Origin: Cornus controversa
Taxonomy: Eukaryota > Streptophyta > Magnoliopsida > Cornales > Cornaceae
Direction: 5' to 3'
Assembly: GCA_026545225.1 (NCBI GenBank)
Contig: CM048849.1
Span: forward strand, 16,127,541 to 16,191,540
Length of the DNA: 64,000 nt
Shown one piece after another: positions 22,060-33,839 of the stretch. The translations under genes were made by a program, and so were the position numbers. The stretch's first letter is position 1. Each line of letters starts with the position of its first letter. The notes under the pieces were generated by a model, which was not told the origin of the DNA, made no database searches, and saw only the letters and a list, made by a program, of their open reading frames with translations.

Positions 22060-23750
22060 GATGAGGATGATGATGTTCTGTTGGTGAATGAATGAATGAT
22101 GTACCAGAGGAAATAGATATAGAAGTACATAATCAGGAAACTATTTATAATATCTATCATGAAATGATTACTTTACGGGATGCTATGGCTGTGTTACAAC
22201 AAGAGAACATGGAATTGAGGAACATTTCGACTTCTGAATTCACTCGTGAAGGAGTACGTGGAGTTTCTCGTTCTGGTGTGGGGCATTTTGAAGGTCGGTG
22301 AGGTGGTAATCGGGGTTGATTCGGGGGTAGTCGAGGACGAACGTGTTTCAATAATGGTGGATTTGGTAGATCTAATCGGCAAAGAGCTTCAATGGAGCTG
22401 AGCAAGGAGGCGCGTGAACGAAGTGGGGAGCGTAGATCTGATGCGTGTAGTGAGAATCTGGTGATACGCGGAAGTAGACATGATGATTCGGCAAATTGAA
22501 CTATGCTTGGGTCTGATGTTTTTGAGGGGTCCCCTAAATTGTTGGCTACGAAAGACCAAGAGGTGGGTGTTGAGACTCATAAGCCTCAGGTTGAAGGGAC
22601 GGATTGAACCCAGAAGGAAAAACTTGGGCATCTATTGTGACAGGTCCTACAGAATCTAGTAATAAAGAGTTTGAATTCTTTCCACCAGGAAAGAGGATGA
22701 AGAGGTAGTTGTGGCACCACCGTTTGAGGTTGCTGAAGCTGGTATGGGTGAGTGGAATAACACTCTGGTTGGGTATTTTGTGGATAAAAGGCTACCTTAC
22801 TTTATAGTAAATTCAATAGCTCAAAAAATTTGGAGGAAACAGGGGCTCAGGGAAGTATTGGGCACAGATTAGGGGTTCGTCTTTTTCAAATTTGAAGATG
22901 AAAGTTGTCGGGATCAAGTCCATGAGGAATGACTGTGGCACTTTTTAGGAAGGTATATAGTTTTGAAGAAATGGCATGAAGGTATGGAACTCCATGAGGA
23001 TCAGTTTGATAAAATTCCTGTGTGGATGAAGCTTTTTAATGTTCCTATGGAATTTTGGACTCTAAGGGGCTGAGCTATATAGCGAGTGCGATTGGGCGTC
23101 CTTTGCATGCTGATTCTTTGACAATATTGAAGAAACGTATCAGTTATGCTCGTGTGTGTGTTGAAATTGTACCTAAAAGAGAGCTGTTAAATTCATTCAA
23201 ACTGAAACTGAAGAATGGTGAGAAGATTCCAATTACTGCAGAGTATCAATGGAGACCAAGGATCTGTACTGAATGCTGTAGTTTTGGGCATGCACTGCAA
23301 TCGTGCCCAGCTACTCAAAGGGTGGAAAAGGGTGGTAGTCCTGCTTCTACTAAGTCAAATGAGGGAGGAAAAGTGTGGAGAGATTTGCCTACAAAGTAGA
23401 TGGATGGGTGTGTGGAGGCTGGTGGGTCTGGAACTATTGAGGAACACATTGTTTGTCAGTTAAATCCTGATGTTAGTGTGATACAGGAGCCTGGGGGGAC
23501 GTCTTCCAATTCTTTTCAGGCTTTAAGTGCCTTGGATGACGAAGGGAATGGCAGTGAGATACAGCAAGTGGGGAATGGCTGCCTGTCTAAAGGAGGTCCA
23601 AGCTGTTGAGGTAAGTGTACCATGTATGTCTTCAGAGCCTAATCAAGTTCTGGGTAGTTTGAAGATGGGATTTAATAAGGAAAAGCCTAAGAGTTTTAAT
23701 ATGTTAAAGCCCAAGAGAGGTAGTTTTATTCAGGCCCCTAAGGAGGGGGT
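22060..23750 (+). pseudogene. LINE copy 3 ORF1 (gag-like) pseudogene
   Basis: Remnant of the RNA-binding first ORF. Across frames it reads WNNTLVGYFVDKRLPYFIVN, then VFFKFEDE, LKKWHEGMELHEDQFDKIPV and MEFWTL, the order of the DUF4283 domain of plant LINE/retroelement ORF1. It is followed by a CX2CX4HX4C zinc knuckle (CTECCSFGHALQSC, 23265-23306). Early stops (for example TAG near 22871, TGA near 22930) and a shift near 23070 break it. The knuckle would bind element RNA in a live element. Confidence 0.75.
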
Positions 23751-24766
23751 TGATGGTACTTGAAATTGCTTACACTATTATTCCTTGTTTCCTTATGATT
23801 CTGGGAACTCGGAATATTAGGGGTTTGAATGACCCCTTAAAACAGAAAGAGTTAAGTAGGGTTATTAAGTTTTATAATATGCCCTTAATGTGTGTTGTTG
23901 AAACAAAAGTTAAAGAGTCTAATATGGAGAGAATATCCAATTGTGTTATCCCTGGATGGGGGGTTTATCATAATTATAGTGCAGTTCAAAGTGGTAGGAC
24001 TTGGGTGTGTTGGAATAAAGATGTATTGGAAGTGGTTTGCATCAGAGTTTCTGATCAATTTGTGCATTGTCTAGTTCATGCTAAGGATGGTTGTTTCAAG
24101 TGCTTTGCTACCTTTGTATATGGGTCCAATGATATTATTGAAAGGAGGACGCTGTGGCAAGATATAAGGGTGTTGTCTATTGCTCATAAGGATGACTCTT
24201 GGTTTTTGGCAGGGGATTTTAATGCCATTAGCTATAAGCATGAGAAAGTTGGAGGCTCAGTAGGGTGGACAGAAAGTATGAAGGAATTTGGTGTGTGTGG
24301 AAGGTGTCGAGTTAACGGATCTAAGGCGCACTGGGTTAAAATTTACATGATAGAATGGGACTTTTTCCGGAAACTGGATAGAGTTTTGGTAAATGATAAA
24401 TGGTTGGGACAGTATGTTGTTTCTGAAGCTGTGTTTGAAACTCCAGGCATCTCAGATCACTCTCTAACTCTGTTGAAAGTGAATGTTACTATGAGGGTAA
24501 ACAAGAAGAAGCCTTTTAGATTCAATAATTTTCTTATTGATCATCCTGAGTTTTATAACATTGTGAGTAGAGTTTGGAGTAGCAGAATCAATGGCACTCC
24601 TATGTGTGTAGTTACTCAGAAGTTGAAATTGGTGAAGGCTGAACTGAAAGCTTTAAATTTGTTGTATTATGATGATCTCCCTCTACAAGTTAAAGTGGCC
24701 AGAACTGACCTAGATAAAATTCAAAAGGAAGTGGATTGTGATCCTTTGAATCCCATGCTACTATAG
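23750..24766 (+). pseudogene. LINE copy 3 endonuclease domain
   Basis: A 338-codon open stretch with the endonuclease blocks in order: NIRGLND (the usual W of WNIRG is R here, but W in the 32-kb copy), VETK, FVYGSND, WFLAGDFNA, RKLDRVLVND and GISDHSLTLL. It ends at a TAG (24764-24766) after NPMLL. The charged linker to the RT continues after the stop in the same frame. The identical stop is in the duplicated copy, so the lesion predates the duplication. Confidence 0.88.
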
Positions 24767-25082
24767 GAGGAGAGGGATTGTGTGCAGAAGTACCATCATC
24801 TGGCAAAGGCTGAAGAGGTTTTCTATAGACAATAATCTAGGGTCCAGTGGCTTAAACTGGGGGATAAAAATACATCTTATTTCCACAAGCAGATGAATCA
24901 AAGAAGGGCTCACAATGCTATCTGGTCTATTACTAGTGAGGAGGGTCAGAAATTGGATCAAAAAGAGTTGTATGTGGAAGAAATTGTCAGTTTCTACAAG
25001 AAGTTGTTGAGCAGTGCTGATGAGGGGAGAGCTGTGCCTAATTTGGAGCAGTTTGTTGCTAAACCTCTAAATTCTGATCAGA

Positions 25083-26623
25083 TTGCTCATATGCAGAGAG
25101 AAGGCTGTTACTAATGAAGAAATTCAGGCTACTATGTGGTCTCTCAAAGAAGAAAACTCCCCAGGTAGTGATAGGTTCAATGCTCTGTTCTTTAAGAAGA
25201 CTTGGCATATTATTAAGAAATATGTTATGAAGGCTATCCATTCCTTCTTCTTGACTGGGAAATTGTTAAGGGAGGTAAACTCAATTGTAATTACTTTAGT
25301 TCCTAAAGTGCAGAATCCTTCTTTTGTGGGTGACTTTAGACCCATCTCAGTTTGTAATGTGGTTTATAAGTGCATAGCCAAAATAATAGCTAATAGATTA
25401 AAACCATTGCTACCTGAGTGCATCAGTCCTAATCAGGGTGCCTTTGTGCCTGGTGGGAGTATAACTGATAACATCTTACTTGCTCAAGAATTGCTGACGA
25501 ATTATCACAAACATACTAGACCTGGAAAAATAGCATCGAAGGTAGATTTGAGGAAGGCATATGATACAGTGTCCTGGGGGTTTTTGGAGGCAACATTGAG
25601 GGCATTTCAGATTCCTGAGCAGATGGTTAAGTGGATAATGAATTGTGTGTCTACTACTAAGTTTTCTATAACCACTAATGGTAGCTTGGAGGCCTATTTT
25701 GCAAGTGGCAGAGGCCTCAGACAGGGGGACCCTATGTCTCATATCTCTTTGTCATGGGAATGGAGATTATGAGAGGTATGTTGAGACATAAAATTGAACA
25801 GGGTCAGTTTACCTATCATTGGAAGTGTTCAGCACAGAAATTGTCAAATCTCATCTTTGCAGATGATCTTATGGTATTTGCAGCAGCTGATTTGTCGTCT
25901 ACTGGAATTATAAAGGATACATTAGCTGAGTTTGGGGCAATTTCAGGTTTGGTGGCTAATAATGTAAAGAGTGTCATGTTTCATTCTGGGGTGAGTGTTG
26001 GTTTAATGGAGGAGCTGCAAGCTACCCTGAACTTTAATGTGGGAGAACTTCCAGTGAGATACTTAGGAGTTCCTTTGCTTTCATCTAAGCTGAAGGGTGA
26101 ATATTGTAATGAATTGGTGGGTAGAATCACAAGCAGAATTAAGTCTTGGACTAGTACGTATCTATCATATGCAGGTAGGCTGCAATTGATCAAAACAGTG
26201 TTGTTCTCAGTTCAAGTGTATTGGGCATCCACCTTTATATTACCTAAGGTTATCAAGAAGGAGATTTCAGCTATTTTAAGGAAATTTTTATGGAAGGGTT
26301 CTGCTCTTAGTGAGGGAGGAAACAAAGTCTCCTGGGAGAATATCTGTTTGCCTACCTCTGAAGGGGGGCTTGGGGTGAAAGACTTGGCAGTCTGGAATGT
26401 TGCTGCTATGTCTAAGAACTTATGGAAGGCAGTTCAATTTCATACTGATTCTATATGGGTTGATTGGGTTAAAAAGCATTTGATTAAACAAAGGAGTTTC
26501 TGGAATCTGAAAGTGCCATCTGAGTTTACTTGGACTTGGAGAAGAATCTTGAAGCTGAGGGACTCTTTTAGGAAGGCTATCCATATAGAAGTTGGAGATG
26601 GGATGTTAACATCATTGTGGTAA
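25083..26623 (+). pseudogene. LINE copy 3 reverse transcriptase
   Basis: Two overlapping open stretches form the RT. The first (25083-25772) contains FRPISVCNVVYKCIAKIIA, SKVDLRKAYDTVSWGF (motif A) and GRGLRQGDPMS (motif B), then shifts frame. The second (25754-26623) restarts at MGMEIMRGML and holds the catalytic LIFADDLMVF (motif C), the LPVRYLGVPLL block and the thumb. It ends at TAA after MLTSLW. One frameshift near 25745 and the upstream stop make it inactive, but all catalytic residues remain readable. Confidence 0.88.
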
Positions 26624-26706
26624 GACTATTGGCTGCCAAGTGGTCCTATATGTTTGCAATATGATAACCAAATTATTAGAGATTCAGGACTGGGGGTGAT
26701 GCAAGA

Positions 26707-27435
26707 GTGGCTGATGTTATTCAGGGTAATGGTTGGAGGTGGCCTTCTACTAATACTTTAGAATGGATGAACTTCAGGGACAGTATACCTGCAAATTTTA
26801 AACCTGTTCCTAGTCAAGGTGATAGAGTTATTTGGGTGCCTGGTAAGGGGATGTTTTCGGTTAAAACTGCTTGGGAATTCTTGAGGAGGAAGCAGATGAT
26901 AGTAAAATGGAAGGATGTGGTCTGGTTCCCTGAGGCTATTCCTAAACATTCAGTGCTGCTGTGGATGGTTGTTCAGAATAGATTATGGACTCAACAAAGA
27001 ATGCTGCAGGTTGGTTTAGTGCAATCAGGTTGCTGTGTATTCTGCAGAAGTAGAACCGAGGACAGAGATCATTTATTCTTTGATTGTAGCTTTACAAGAA
27101 GAATATGGGGGTCTGTGGTGGTGAAATGTGCTATGCAGTGGCGTAATCAGGATTGGGATACTATTATTAATTGGGCTAGCTTGACCCTTAAAGGCAAATC
27201 CTTAGTATCCATTGTTAATAGGATGTCTCTTGCTGCTGTTGTGTATGAAATCTGGAAGGATAGGAATAAAAGAGTTTTCTGTGAAGAATATAGGGATTGT
27301 GAAAGTATTACTAAAGTGGTCATCCAAACAGTCAGATTTAAACTCTTCTCACTGGAGTGTTTTAATAGATCTAAGTTAATATGTGGTTGCGGCAGGAATG
27401 GATGCTCCCTGATTCTATTTTTTAAATATGATTGA
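26707..27435 (+). pseudogene. LINE copy 3 zf-RVT C-terminal region
   Basis: A 242-codon stretch with WPSTNTLEWMNFRDS at the start, the zinc-binding block CVFCRSRTEDRDHLFFDC and a tail KDRNKRVFCEEYRDCESITK. This is the C-terminal nucleic-acid-binding part of plant LINE ORF2. It is separated from the RT by a TAA stop at 26622 and a frameshift. Confidence 0.85.
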
Positions 27436-27566
27436 CTGTATGTTTGTGAATGTAGGATCTCTTTATAGTAGGTGTTGCTGTTTTGTGTTGTCTTGGCAGG
27501 ATTATTTCTGATCTTGCTATTCTATTGCGCAGCTGGGGTTTATGTGTGGAATGTTTGGGTTGGTTG

Positions 27567-28092
27567 TGTTAAGACCAGGCCTATATCTTATATGGGGTGG
27601 CGGGATTTTGTTGTGGGTGGAGTGTATTTGGGCAGATTGAGTTGCATTGTTGGTAATGGGTTTTGGGTTGAAGTTTCCACTATGACTACTTGTTTTGTGT
27701 TGCTGATATGGTTTTTATTTGGAAGGGTAGGTTCATATGGCAGGCTGTCAACTTTCGGACCTGTTGGCAATCTGGTGAGCTTTTTGTCACTGATTTGGTT
27801 AGGTGGACAGTTAGTTTTGGTTGTCAAGCTGTTAAGACCAGGCCTATCTGTTATATTTGGTGGCAGGATTTGTTGTAGGTGATGTGTACCTGGGCAGATT
27901 GAGATATATTGATGGTGATGGGTTTTTTGGTTAAAGTTTCCACTATGTCTAATTGTTTTGTGTTGCTGATTTGGTATTTTATTTGGAAGGGTAGGTTCAT
28001 ATGGCAGGCTGTCAATTATCGGATCTGTTGGCAATCCAGTGTGCTCTATGTCATTGTTTTGGTTAGGTGGACAGTTGGTTTTGACATGGAGA
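27567..28092 (+). repeat. LINE copy 3 3' UTR tandem duplication
   Basis: Two consecutive units of about 263 bp (27567-27829 and 27830-28092). Each begins GTTAAGACCAGGCCTAT and contains GGGCAGATTGAG, GTTTCCACTATG, GGAAGGGTAGGTTCATATGG and a GGTTAGGTGGACAGTT ending. The 3' UTR repeat of LINE copy 2 has a different sequence, so the arrays arose separately or have diverged fully. Confidence 0.85.
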
Positions 28093-28591
28093 TCCTATAC
28101 TATTGGTGTTGGAGAGTTATCTTTGTTGGGTGGTTTGGGATCAGATCGGATGCTGCTGCCAGTAGTCTATGCGCTGTTAGGTGCTTGTTTGGTTGGTCTA
28201 TTTTTGTATTGCAGTGTTTCTACTTTGCTTGTAGATGTTTTATTTGGCTTTTGTTACTTTGGTGGCAGTGGGGATTCCACCTTTGTTTGCCCCCTTGGGG
28301 TATGCCCCAAGTCCATCTGTAATGACTTTTGTTGAATGAATGCAACACACTGACCTTTCAAAAAATAAAAAATTATGCATGAACTAATTAACGAAGCATC
28401 AATACCCAGCGAAAAAAAAGGAAAGAAAATGAAATCGCCAAAACAAAAGAAAGGATAATCACAAACAAATTAAAAATTCAAACGTAAAACCCAAAAAATA
28501 GAACACACACATATATATAAACCAAGGAACCAATAAATATAATAAAAGATGATTATAAATAAACAAACTAGATAAATGATATATGACATCA

Positions 28592-29358
28592 TGTTGGGAT
28601 ATCCACCCACAATTGAAAGAAAAATAAAACAAAAGAATTTGTGTTGTGTGTGAATTAGCATACACATCAAGGATATGAGTGTCTGTTATGAATGTATGTG
28701 TGTATTGTATGGCATAAGATATATGTGTATGCGATGTAATGGAAAAAGAAAAAAAAGGACATGAGCTCCACCCACATGACTAAAGGCAAAAGGAAATGAG
28801 AAAGTATGAAGTGTGTGCAAAGTGCATCTGCAAAGTGAAGAAAAATCCAAAACAGTGGGTGTGTGCTTGTGTCGGTTGCAAAGAGAGTGGGTGCTTGTGT
28901 GGTGCAATAATGTACAAGTGGTGAAGCCTATATTTATATAGGTGTTTTATGTAGAGAAGAGAGGGCGTTGTGTTGTTTGGGGTTGTGCCCGTTAGAGGTT
29001 ATGTTGTTTGGGGCTGTGCCCGTGAGAAAATGTGTATGAGTTATTTGAGGTTGTGCCTGTGAAAGATGATGTGAGAGAAGAAGAGTAAAGAGAAGAGAGA
29101 TATGTGGTGAGATAGAGAGAAGGTGCAGTGAGCACCATGTGGGTGTACTGTGAGTGTATCTCTATTGTTGCATCTCTTATTCAATGTTGATAGTGGAATC
29201 ATCCCTCCGCGGACATAGGCCGTGTTGAACCGAACCATGTAAAATATTGTCTTGTATGTGTTGTTTGTGTGATTGATTCTTGTTTGTTGTTCGGATCTCC
29301 ATATCCGTTTATGTGTTGCTTCCGCGGTGCTGAATGGAAGGGGATTAATTTCCCAACA
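28592..29358 (+). repeat. 5' LTR (767 bp)
   Basis: Starts TGTTGGGATATCCACCC and ends ATTTCCCAACA. It contains a TATA-like CCTATATTTATATAGG at about 28926-28941, the likely promoter core. It carries about 205 bp (near 29107-29312) missing from the 3' LTR and from the third copy at 34.3-34.5 kb. Confidence 0.9.
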
Positions 29359-29375
29359 AGTAGTATCAAAGCTTA
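29359..29375 (+). promoter_or_regulatory. Primer-binding site
   Basis: AG then TAGTATCAAAGC directly after the 5' LTR. It differs at two positions from TGGTATCAGAGC, the common plant PBS complementary to the initiator-methionine tRNA 3' end. Confidence 0.75.
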
Positions 29376-30240
29376 AGATTGGTCCAGGAGAGTCCGAAGG
29401 TTCGTCCAGTCGAGTTTAGATATTGGATGGTGGAGATCTAGAAAATTAAAAATCCATTGTTGCAGAGAGAGTTGGCTTGGGTCCTAATGGGGATCGACAA
29501 AGATGGGAGTTTTTGGGCAAGGGTGTAGATGACAGCAACAAGGGATCGACAACAAAGGTTCTACGATGGTGTTTGGGTTTGGTTTTGAGGGTTTGTGGCA
29601 GCGGGTTTGCTTGTGATGGTGTTTCATGGTGACATGTGGTAGTGTTGTTGGGTGTCGAGGGTCTGTGACCCTTCTTGGCAATGATGGAGTGGTAAGAGGT
29701 TGACAATGGTGAAAGCCGTTGCAGTGGCAGTTGGAAGCAGTGGTGAAGCTTCTGCGATAGCCGGTGACAGGATCTCCAATTAGGGGGTTGGTTCCATTTA
29801 AAGTTTCGAATATGAGATGGGTTCCATTTTCGCTTTGCCAGGTGATGGTTTTATCGATGGCTGACTGTGGATGTTCAGATGGATAATATGGAGTGGGTTT
29901 GGTTTTTGTTTGTTAGGGGAACAGTGGGTTTTCATGGTTAAGGGAAGTGGGTGTTTAGGTGATGATGTTGGTGGCCAGAGGCGGGTTGGTCTGAAGGTTG
30001 TGTTTATGGGGTTTCCTTTTGTGCTATTTGTTTAGAGAGGAAATGGGTTTGTAGAGAACCATGGAGAGAGAGAATGGTTGATGGAGTGAGGGACTGAGGG
30101 TGAATGACCTTTTTTTATAAGTTTGTGCAATGGAGCCTTGTAGAGATGGTGATGTAGTTGGGTTCGGCCAGATTGTGTTTGATGAAATGCCTGTGTTAGA
30201 TTCTTTGTCATGGTTGATTCGGGTTTGGAGGGTTTTGATC

Positions 30241-30942
30241 TAAGAAGCATGGACACGGACACGGGACACGGGTACGACACGACACGGACACAGCGATACG
30301 GCAAATTTCAAAAAAACAGGACACGACACGACGGGGATACGGCTATGAAATAATATATTAATATATATTCAACAAGTTAACCAATATCCACAATACCATA
30401 AATTTAACAATAAAAAAATAATAAATCACACAAATACTTCAATTTATTATCAAGTAATTAATGTATTTTCAAAAAGGATGTTCATTATATTGGCTTTTTT
30501 ATTTTTTTTGTTTCTAAATTTATTATTTAGGAATTTTATCTAACTATTTTTTATTTTTAAAATTTTTTATTTTAGAAAGTACTATATTTATATAGAAAAG
30601 GGCATAATAGTCATATTAAATGATATATGTCATTATAGTTATTTCAAGGGGTCAATATGTCAATTTTTAGAAGATGAGGGGCTGAAATGCTAAAAAAAAT
30701 AGTTCAAAGGGGTCTTTTTGTAACTTTGCAAAAGTTCAAGGGTTTTTTTGCACTTTTAAAAATTACAAAATGTACCCCGCCGTGTCCCCCGCGTGTCCTT
30801 GCCGTGTCCCAGCCGTGTCCTAAAAAAAAAAATTCCAGGACACTTCTACGGAGTGTCCGACACGTGTCCGAGGAGTGTCCGAGGAGTGTCCGAGTGTCCG
30901 ACACGGACACAGCACCCCTATATGAAGTGTCCGTGCTTTCTA
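30241..30942. mobile_element. Non-autonomous TIR element inside LTR element
   Basis: About 702 bp flanked by GGTTTTGATC (30231-30240 and 30943-30952). The left end TAAGAAGCATGGACAC matches the complement of the right end, TAGAAAGCACGGACAC, at 13 of 16 positions. Both ends carry clusters of GGACACGG/CCGTGTCC, like the element at 11121-12059. An 8-bp (GTTTTGAT) to 10-bp duplication is possible, so hAT-like and Mutator-like are both open. No coding capacity. Confidence 0.8.
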
Positions 30943-31035
30943 GGTTTTGATCAAGGGAGAGCCAAGGATTTGTCAAAAGTTTGACAAGATGGCAAGAACC
31001 TGTACGTGTATGGTGATGTGTCGCCACTCGCCATT

Positions 31036-31053
31036 GTGGGTGGAGGGGGAGAT
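31036..31053 (+). promoter_or_regulatory. Polypurine tract
   Basis: GTGGGTGGAGGGGGAGAT lies immediately before the TGTTGGGA start of the 3' LTR. This is the expected plus-strand primer site. Confidence 0.8.
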
Positions 31054-31615
31054 TGTTGGGATATCCACCCACAATTGAAAGAAAAAGAAAACAAAAGAAT
31101 TTCCATTGTGTGAGAGTTAGCGCACACATCAAGAATATGAGTGGCTGTTATGTATGTATGTGTGTATAGCATAAGATATGCAGTGTAATGGAAAACAGAA
31201 AAACAAGGACGTGAGCTCCACCCATGTGACTAAAGGCAAAAGGAAATAAGAAAGTGTGAAGTGTGTGCAGAGTGTGTCTGCAAAGTGAAGAAAAATCCAA
31301 AACAGTGGATGTGTGCTTGTGTCGGCTGCAAGAGAGTGGATGCTTGTGTGGTGCCATAATGTGCAAGTGGTGAAGCCTATATTTATATAGGTGTTGTATG
31401 TAGAGAAGAGAGGGTGTTGTGTTGTTTGGGGTGTGCCCATGAGAGGTTGTGTTGTTTGGGGCTGTGTCTGTGAGTAAGTATGAGTTGTTTGAGGCTTGGC
31501 CTATAAAAGAAGATGCAAGAGAAGAGAAGTGAAAAGAGCTGAGAGATATGTGGTGAGACATAACCGTTTGTGTTGCTTCCGCTGTGCCGAATGGAAGGGA
31601 AGTAATTTCCCAACA
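31054..31615 (+). repeat. 3' LTR (562 bp, internally deleted)
   Basis: Same ends as the 5' LTR. An internal stretch of about 205 bp is missing between GAGATATGTGGTGAGA and the TTTGTGTTGCTTCCGC region. The copy at 34319-34549 has the same gap, so the deletion predates the large duplication. Confidence 0.88.
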
Positions 31616-31890
31616 CACTAAAACAACAATAATCAAAAGAATGACAAGAGCTGAAAAGTAAACATATAAATTAAACCTTTGAATACCAATAAAAGAAAGA
31701 CTGAGCAAAAATCTAGAACCCCTGAAACCAAAAAACATACTTAATAAACCAAGAAAATGACCCATTCAACACCGAAAAAATATAGTTTTGGCTAGTTTGA
31801 AGATGGGATTTAATAAGGATAAGCCTAAGAGTTTTACTATGTTAAAGCCCAAGCGAGGTAGTTTTATTCAGGCCCCTAAGGTGGGGGCTG

Positions 31891-32791
31891 ATGGTACTTG
31901 AAATTGCTTACACTATTATTCCTTGTTTCCTTATGATTCTAGGAACTTGGAATATTAGGGGTTTGAATGACCCCTTAAAACAGAAAGAGTTAAGTAGGGT
32001 TATTAAGTTTTATAATATGCCCTTAATGTGTGTTGTTGAAACAAAAGTTAAAGAGTCTAATATGGAGAGAATATCCAATTGTGTTATCCCTGGATGGGGG
32101 GTTTATCATAATTATAGTGCAGCTCAAAGTGGTAGGATTTGGGTGTGTTGGAATAAAGATGTATTGGAAGTGGTTTGCATCAGAGTTTCTGATCAATTTG
32201 TGCATTGTCTAGTTCATGCTAAGGATGGTTGTTTCAAGTGCTTTGCTACCTTTGTATATGGGTCCAATGATATTATTGAAAGGAGGACGCTGTGGGAAGA
32301 TATAAGGGTGTTGTCTATTGCTCATAAGGATGACTCTTGGTTTTTGGCAGGGGATTTTAATGCCATTAGATATAAGGATGAGAAAGTTGGAGGCTCAGTA
32401 GGGTGGACAGAAAGTATGAAGGAATTTGGTGTGTGTGGAAGGTGCCGAGTTAACGGATCTAAGGCACACTAGGTTAAAATTCACATGATAGAATGGGACT
32501 TTTTTCGGAAACTGGATAGAGTTTTGGTAAATGATAAATGGTTGGGACAGTATGTTGTTTCTGTTGAAAGTGAATGTTGCTATGAGGGTAAACAAGAAGA
32601 AGCCTTTTAGATTCAATAATTTTCTTATTGATCATCCTGAGTTTTATAACATTGTGAGTAGAGTTTGGAGTGGCAGAATCAATGGCACTCCTATGTGTGT
32701 AGTTACTCAGAAGTTGAAATTGGTGAAGGCTGAACTGAAAGCTTTAAATTTGCTGTATTATGATGATCTCTCTCTACAAGAACTGACCTAG
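31891..32791 (+). pseudogene. LINE copy 4 endonuclease remnant
   Basis: Duplicate of the 23.76-24.77 kb endonuclease. It retains GTWNIRGLND, VETK and GDFNA but stops at 32470 (TAG where copy 3 has TGG). The block containing GISDH is removed by the about 53-bp deletion near 32562. The remaining linker (32531-32791) is in another frame. The conserved W in WNIRG suggests copy 3 acquired its R after the duplication. Confidence 0.85.
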
Positions 32792-33084
32792 ATAAAATTC
32801 AAAAGGAAGTGGATTGTGATCCTTTGAATCCCATGCTACTATAGGAGGAGAGGGATTGTGTGCAGAAGTACCATCATCTGGCAAAGGCTGAAGAGGTTTT
32901 CTATAGACAATAATCTAGGGTCCAGTGGCTTAAACTGGGGGATAAAAATACATCTTATTTCCACAAGCAGATGAATCAAAGAAGGGCTCACAATGCTATC
33001 TGGTGTATTACTACTAAGGAGGGTCGGAAATTGGATCAAAAAGAGTTGTATGTGGAAGAAATTGTCAGTTTCTACAAGAAGTAG

Positions 33085-33839
33085 TTGAGCAGTGCTGATG
33101 AGGGGAGAGCTGTGCCTAATTTGGAGCAGTTTGTTGCTAAACCTCTAAATTCAGATCAGATTGTTCATATGCAGAGGGCTGTTACTGACGAAGAAATTCA
33201 GGATACCATGTGGTTTCTCAAAGAAGACAAGTCCCCAGGTAGTGATAGGTTCAATGCTCTGTTCTTTAAGAAGACTTGGCATATTATTAAGAAAGATGTT
33301 ATGAAGGCTATCCATTCCTTCTTCTTGACTGGGAAATTGTTAAGGGAGGTAAACTCAAGTGTAATTACTTTAGTTCCTAAAGTGCAGAATCCTTCTTTTG
33401 TGGGTGACTTTAGACCCATCTCAGTTTGTAATGTGGTTTATAAGTGCATAGCCAAAATAATAGCTAATAGATTAAAACCAGTGCTACCTGAGTGCATCAA
33501 TCCTAATCAGGTGCCTTTGGGCCTGGTAGGAGTATAACTGATAACATCTTACTTGCTCAAGAATTGCTGACGAATTATCACAAACATACTAGACCTGGAA
33601 AAATAGCATTGAAGGTAGATTTGAGGAAGGCATATGATACAGTGTCCTGGGGGTTTTTGGAGGCAACATTGAGGGCATTTCAGATTCCTGAGCTGATGGT
33701 TAAGTGGATAATGAATTGTGTGTCTACTACTAAGTTTTCTATAAACATTAATGGTAGCTTGGAGGCCTATTTTGCAAGTGGCAGAGGCCTCAGACAGGGG
33801 GACCCTATGAGTGTACTTGGACTTGGAGAAGAATCTTGA
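33085..33839 (+). pseudogene. LINE copy 4 RT remnant, no catalytic motif
   Basis: RT fingers (33085-33537) with a frameshift at GAF(V)PG, then motif A (KVDLRKAYDTVSW) and motif B (GRGLRQGDPMS) at 33564-33839. The deletion joins DPM directly to sequence that lies about 790 bp further on in copy 3, so the FADD motif and most of the thumb are gone. A short zf-RVT piece (33910-34318) follows. Confidence 0.85.

Larger units (their letters stand above)
21844..28370 (+). mobile_element. L1-type LINE copy 3, full-length structure
   Basis: Flanked by the 14-bp direct repeat AATTATGCATGAAC (21830-21843 and 28371-28384), the target duplication, and ending in an A-rich tail (28360-28370). The 6.5-kb element has a 5' UTR opening GTAGGGTTTTGAGAGC, an ORF1 with DUF4283-like region and zinc knuckle (22.1-23.75 kb), endonuclease (23.76-24.77), RT (25.08-26.62), zf-RVT region (26.71-27.44) and a 3' UTR with tandem repeats. 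All ORFs carry stops or frameshifts, so it is a dead full-length insertion. Confidence 0.93.
28592..31615 (+). mobile_element. Non-coding LTR retrotransposon (TRIM/LARD-like)
   Basis: Both LTRs begin TGTTGGGA and end TCCCAACA. The element is flanked by CATCA (28587-28591) on the left and CACTA on the right. The duplicated 3' copy at 34550-34554 still reads CATCA, showing a 5-bp target duplication with a later change. It has a primer-binding site after the 5' LTR and a polypurine tract before the 3' LTR. The internal region (29359-31053) has no gag or pol, and contains a nested TIR element. It must have moved with proteins supplied by another element. Confidence 0.9.

Noticed and set aside
27472..28335. 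Several long overlapping frames of Cys/Phe/Trp/Leu-rich peptides on both strands
   Set aside because: They fall in the repeat-bearing LINE 3' UTR, and their length reflects duplication of a GT-rich unit.
31148..31765. Minus-strand 205-codon frame across the 3' LTR and flank
   Set aside because: It has low-complexity His/Thr/Phe/Ser composition, no domain, and crosses the LTR boundary.
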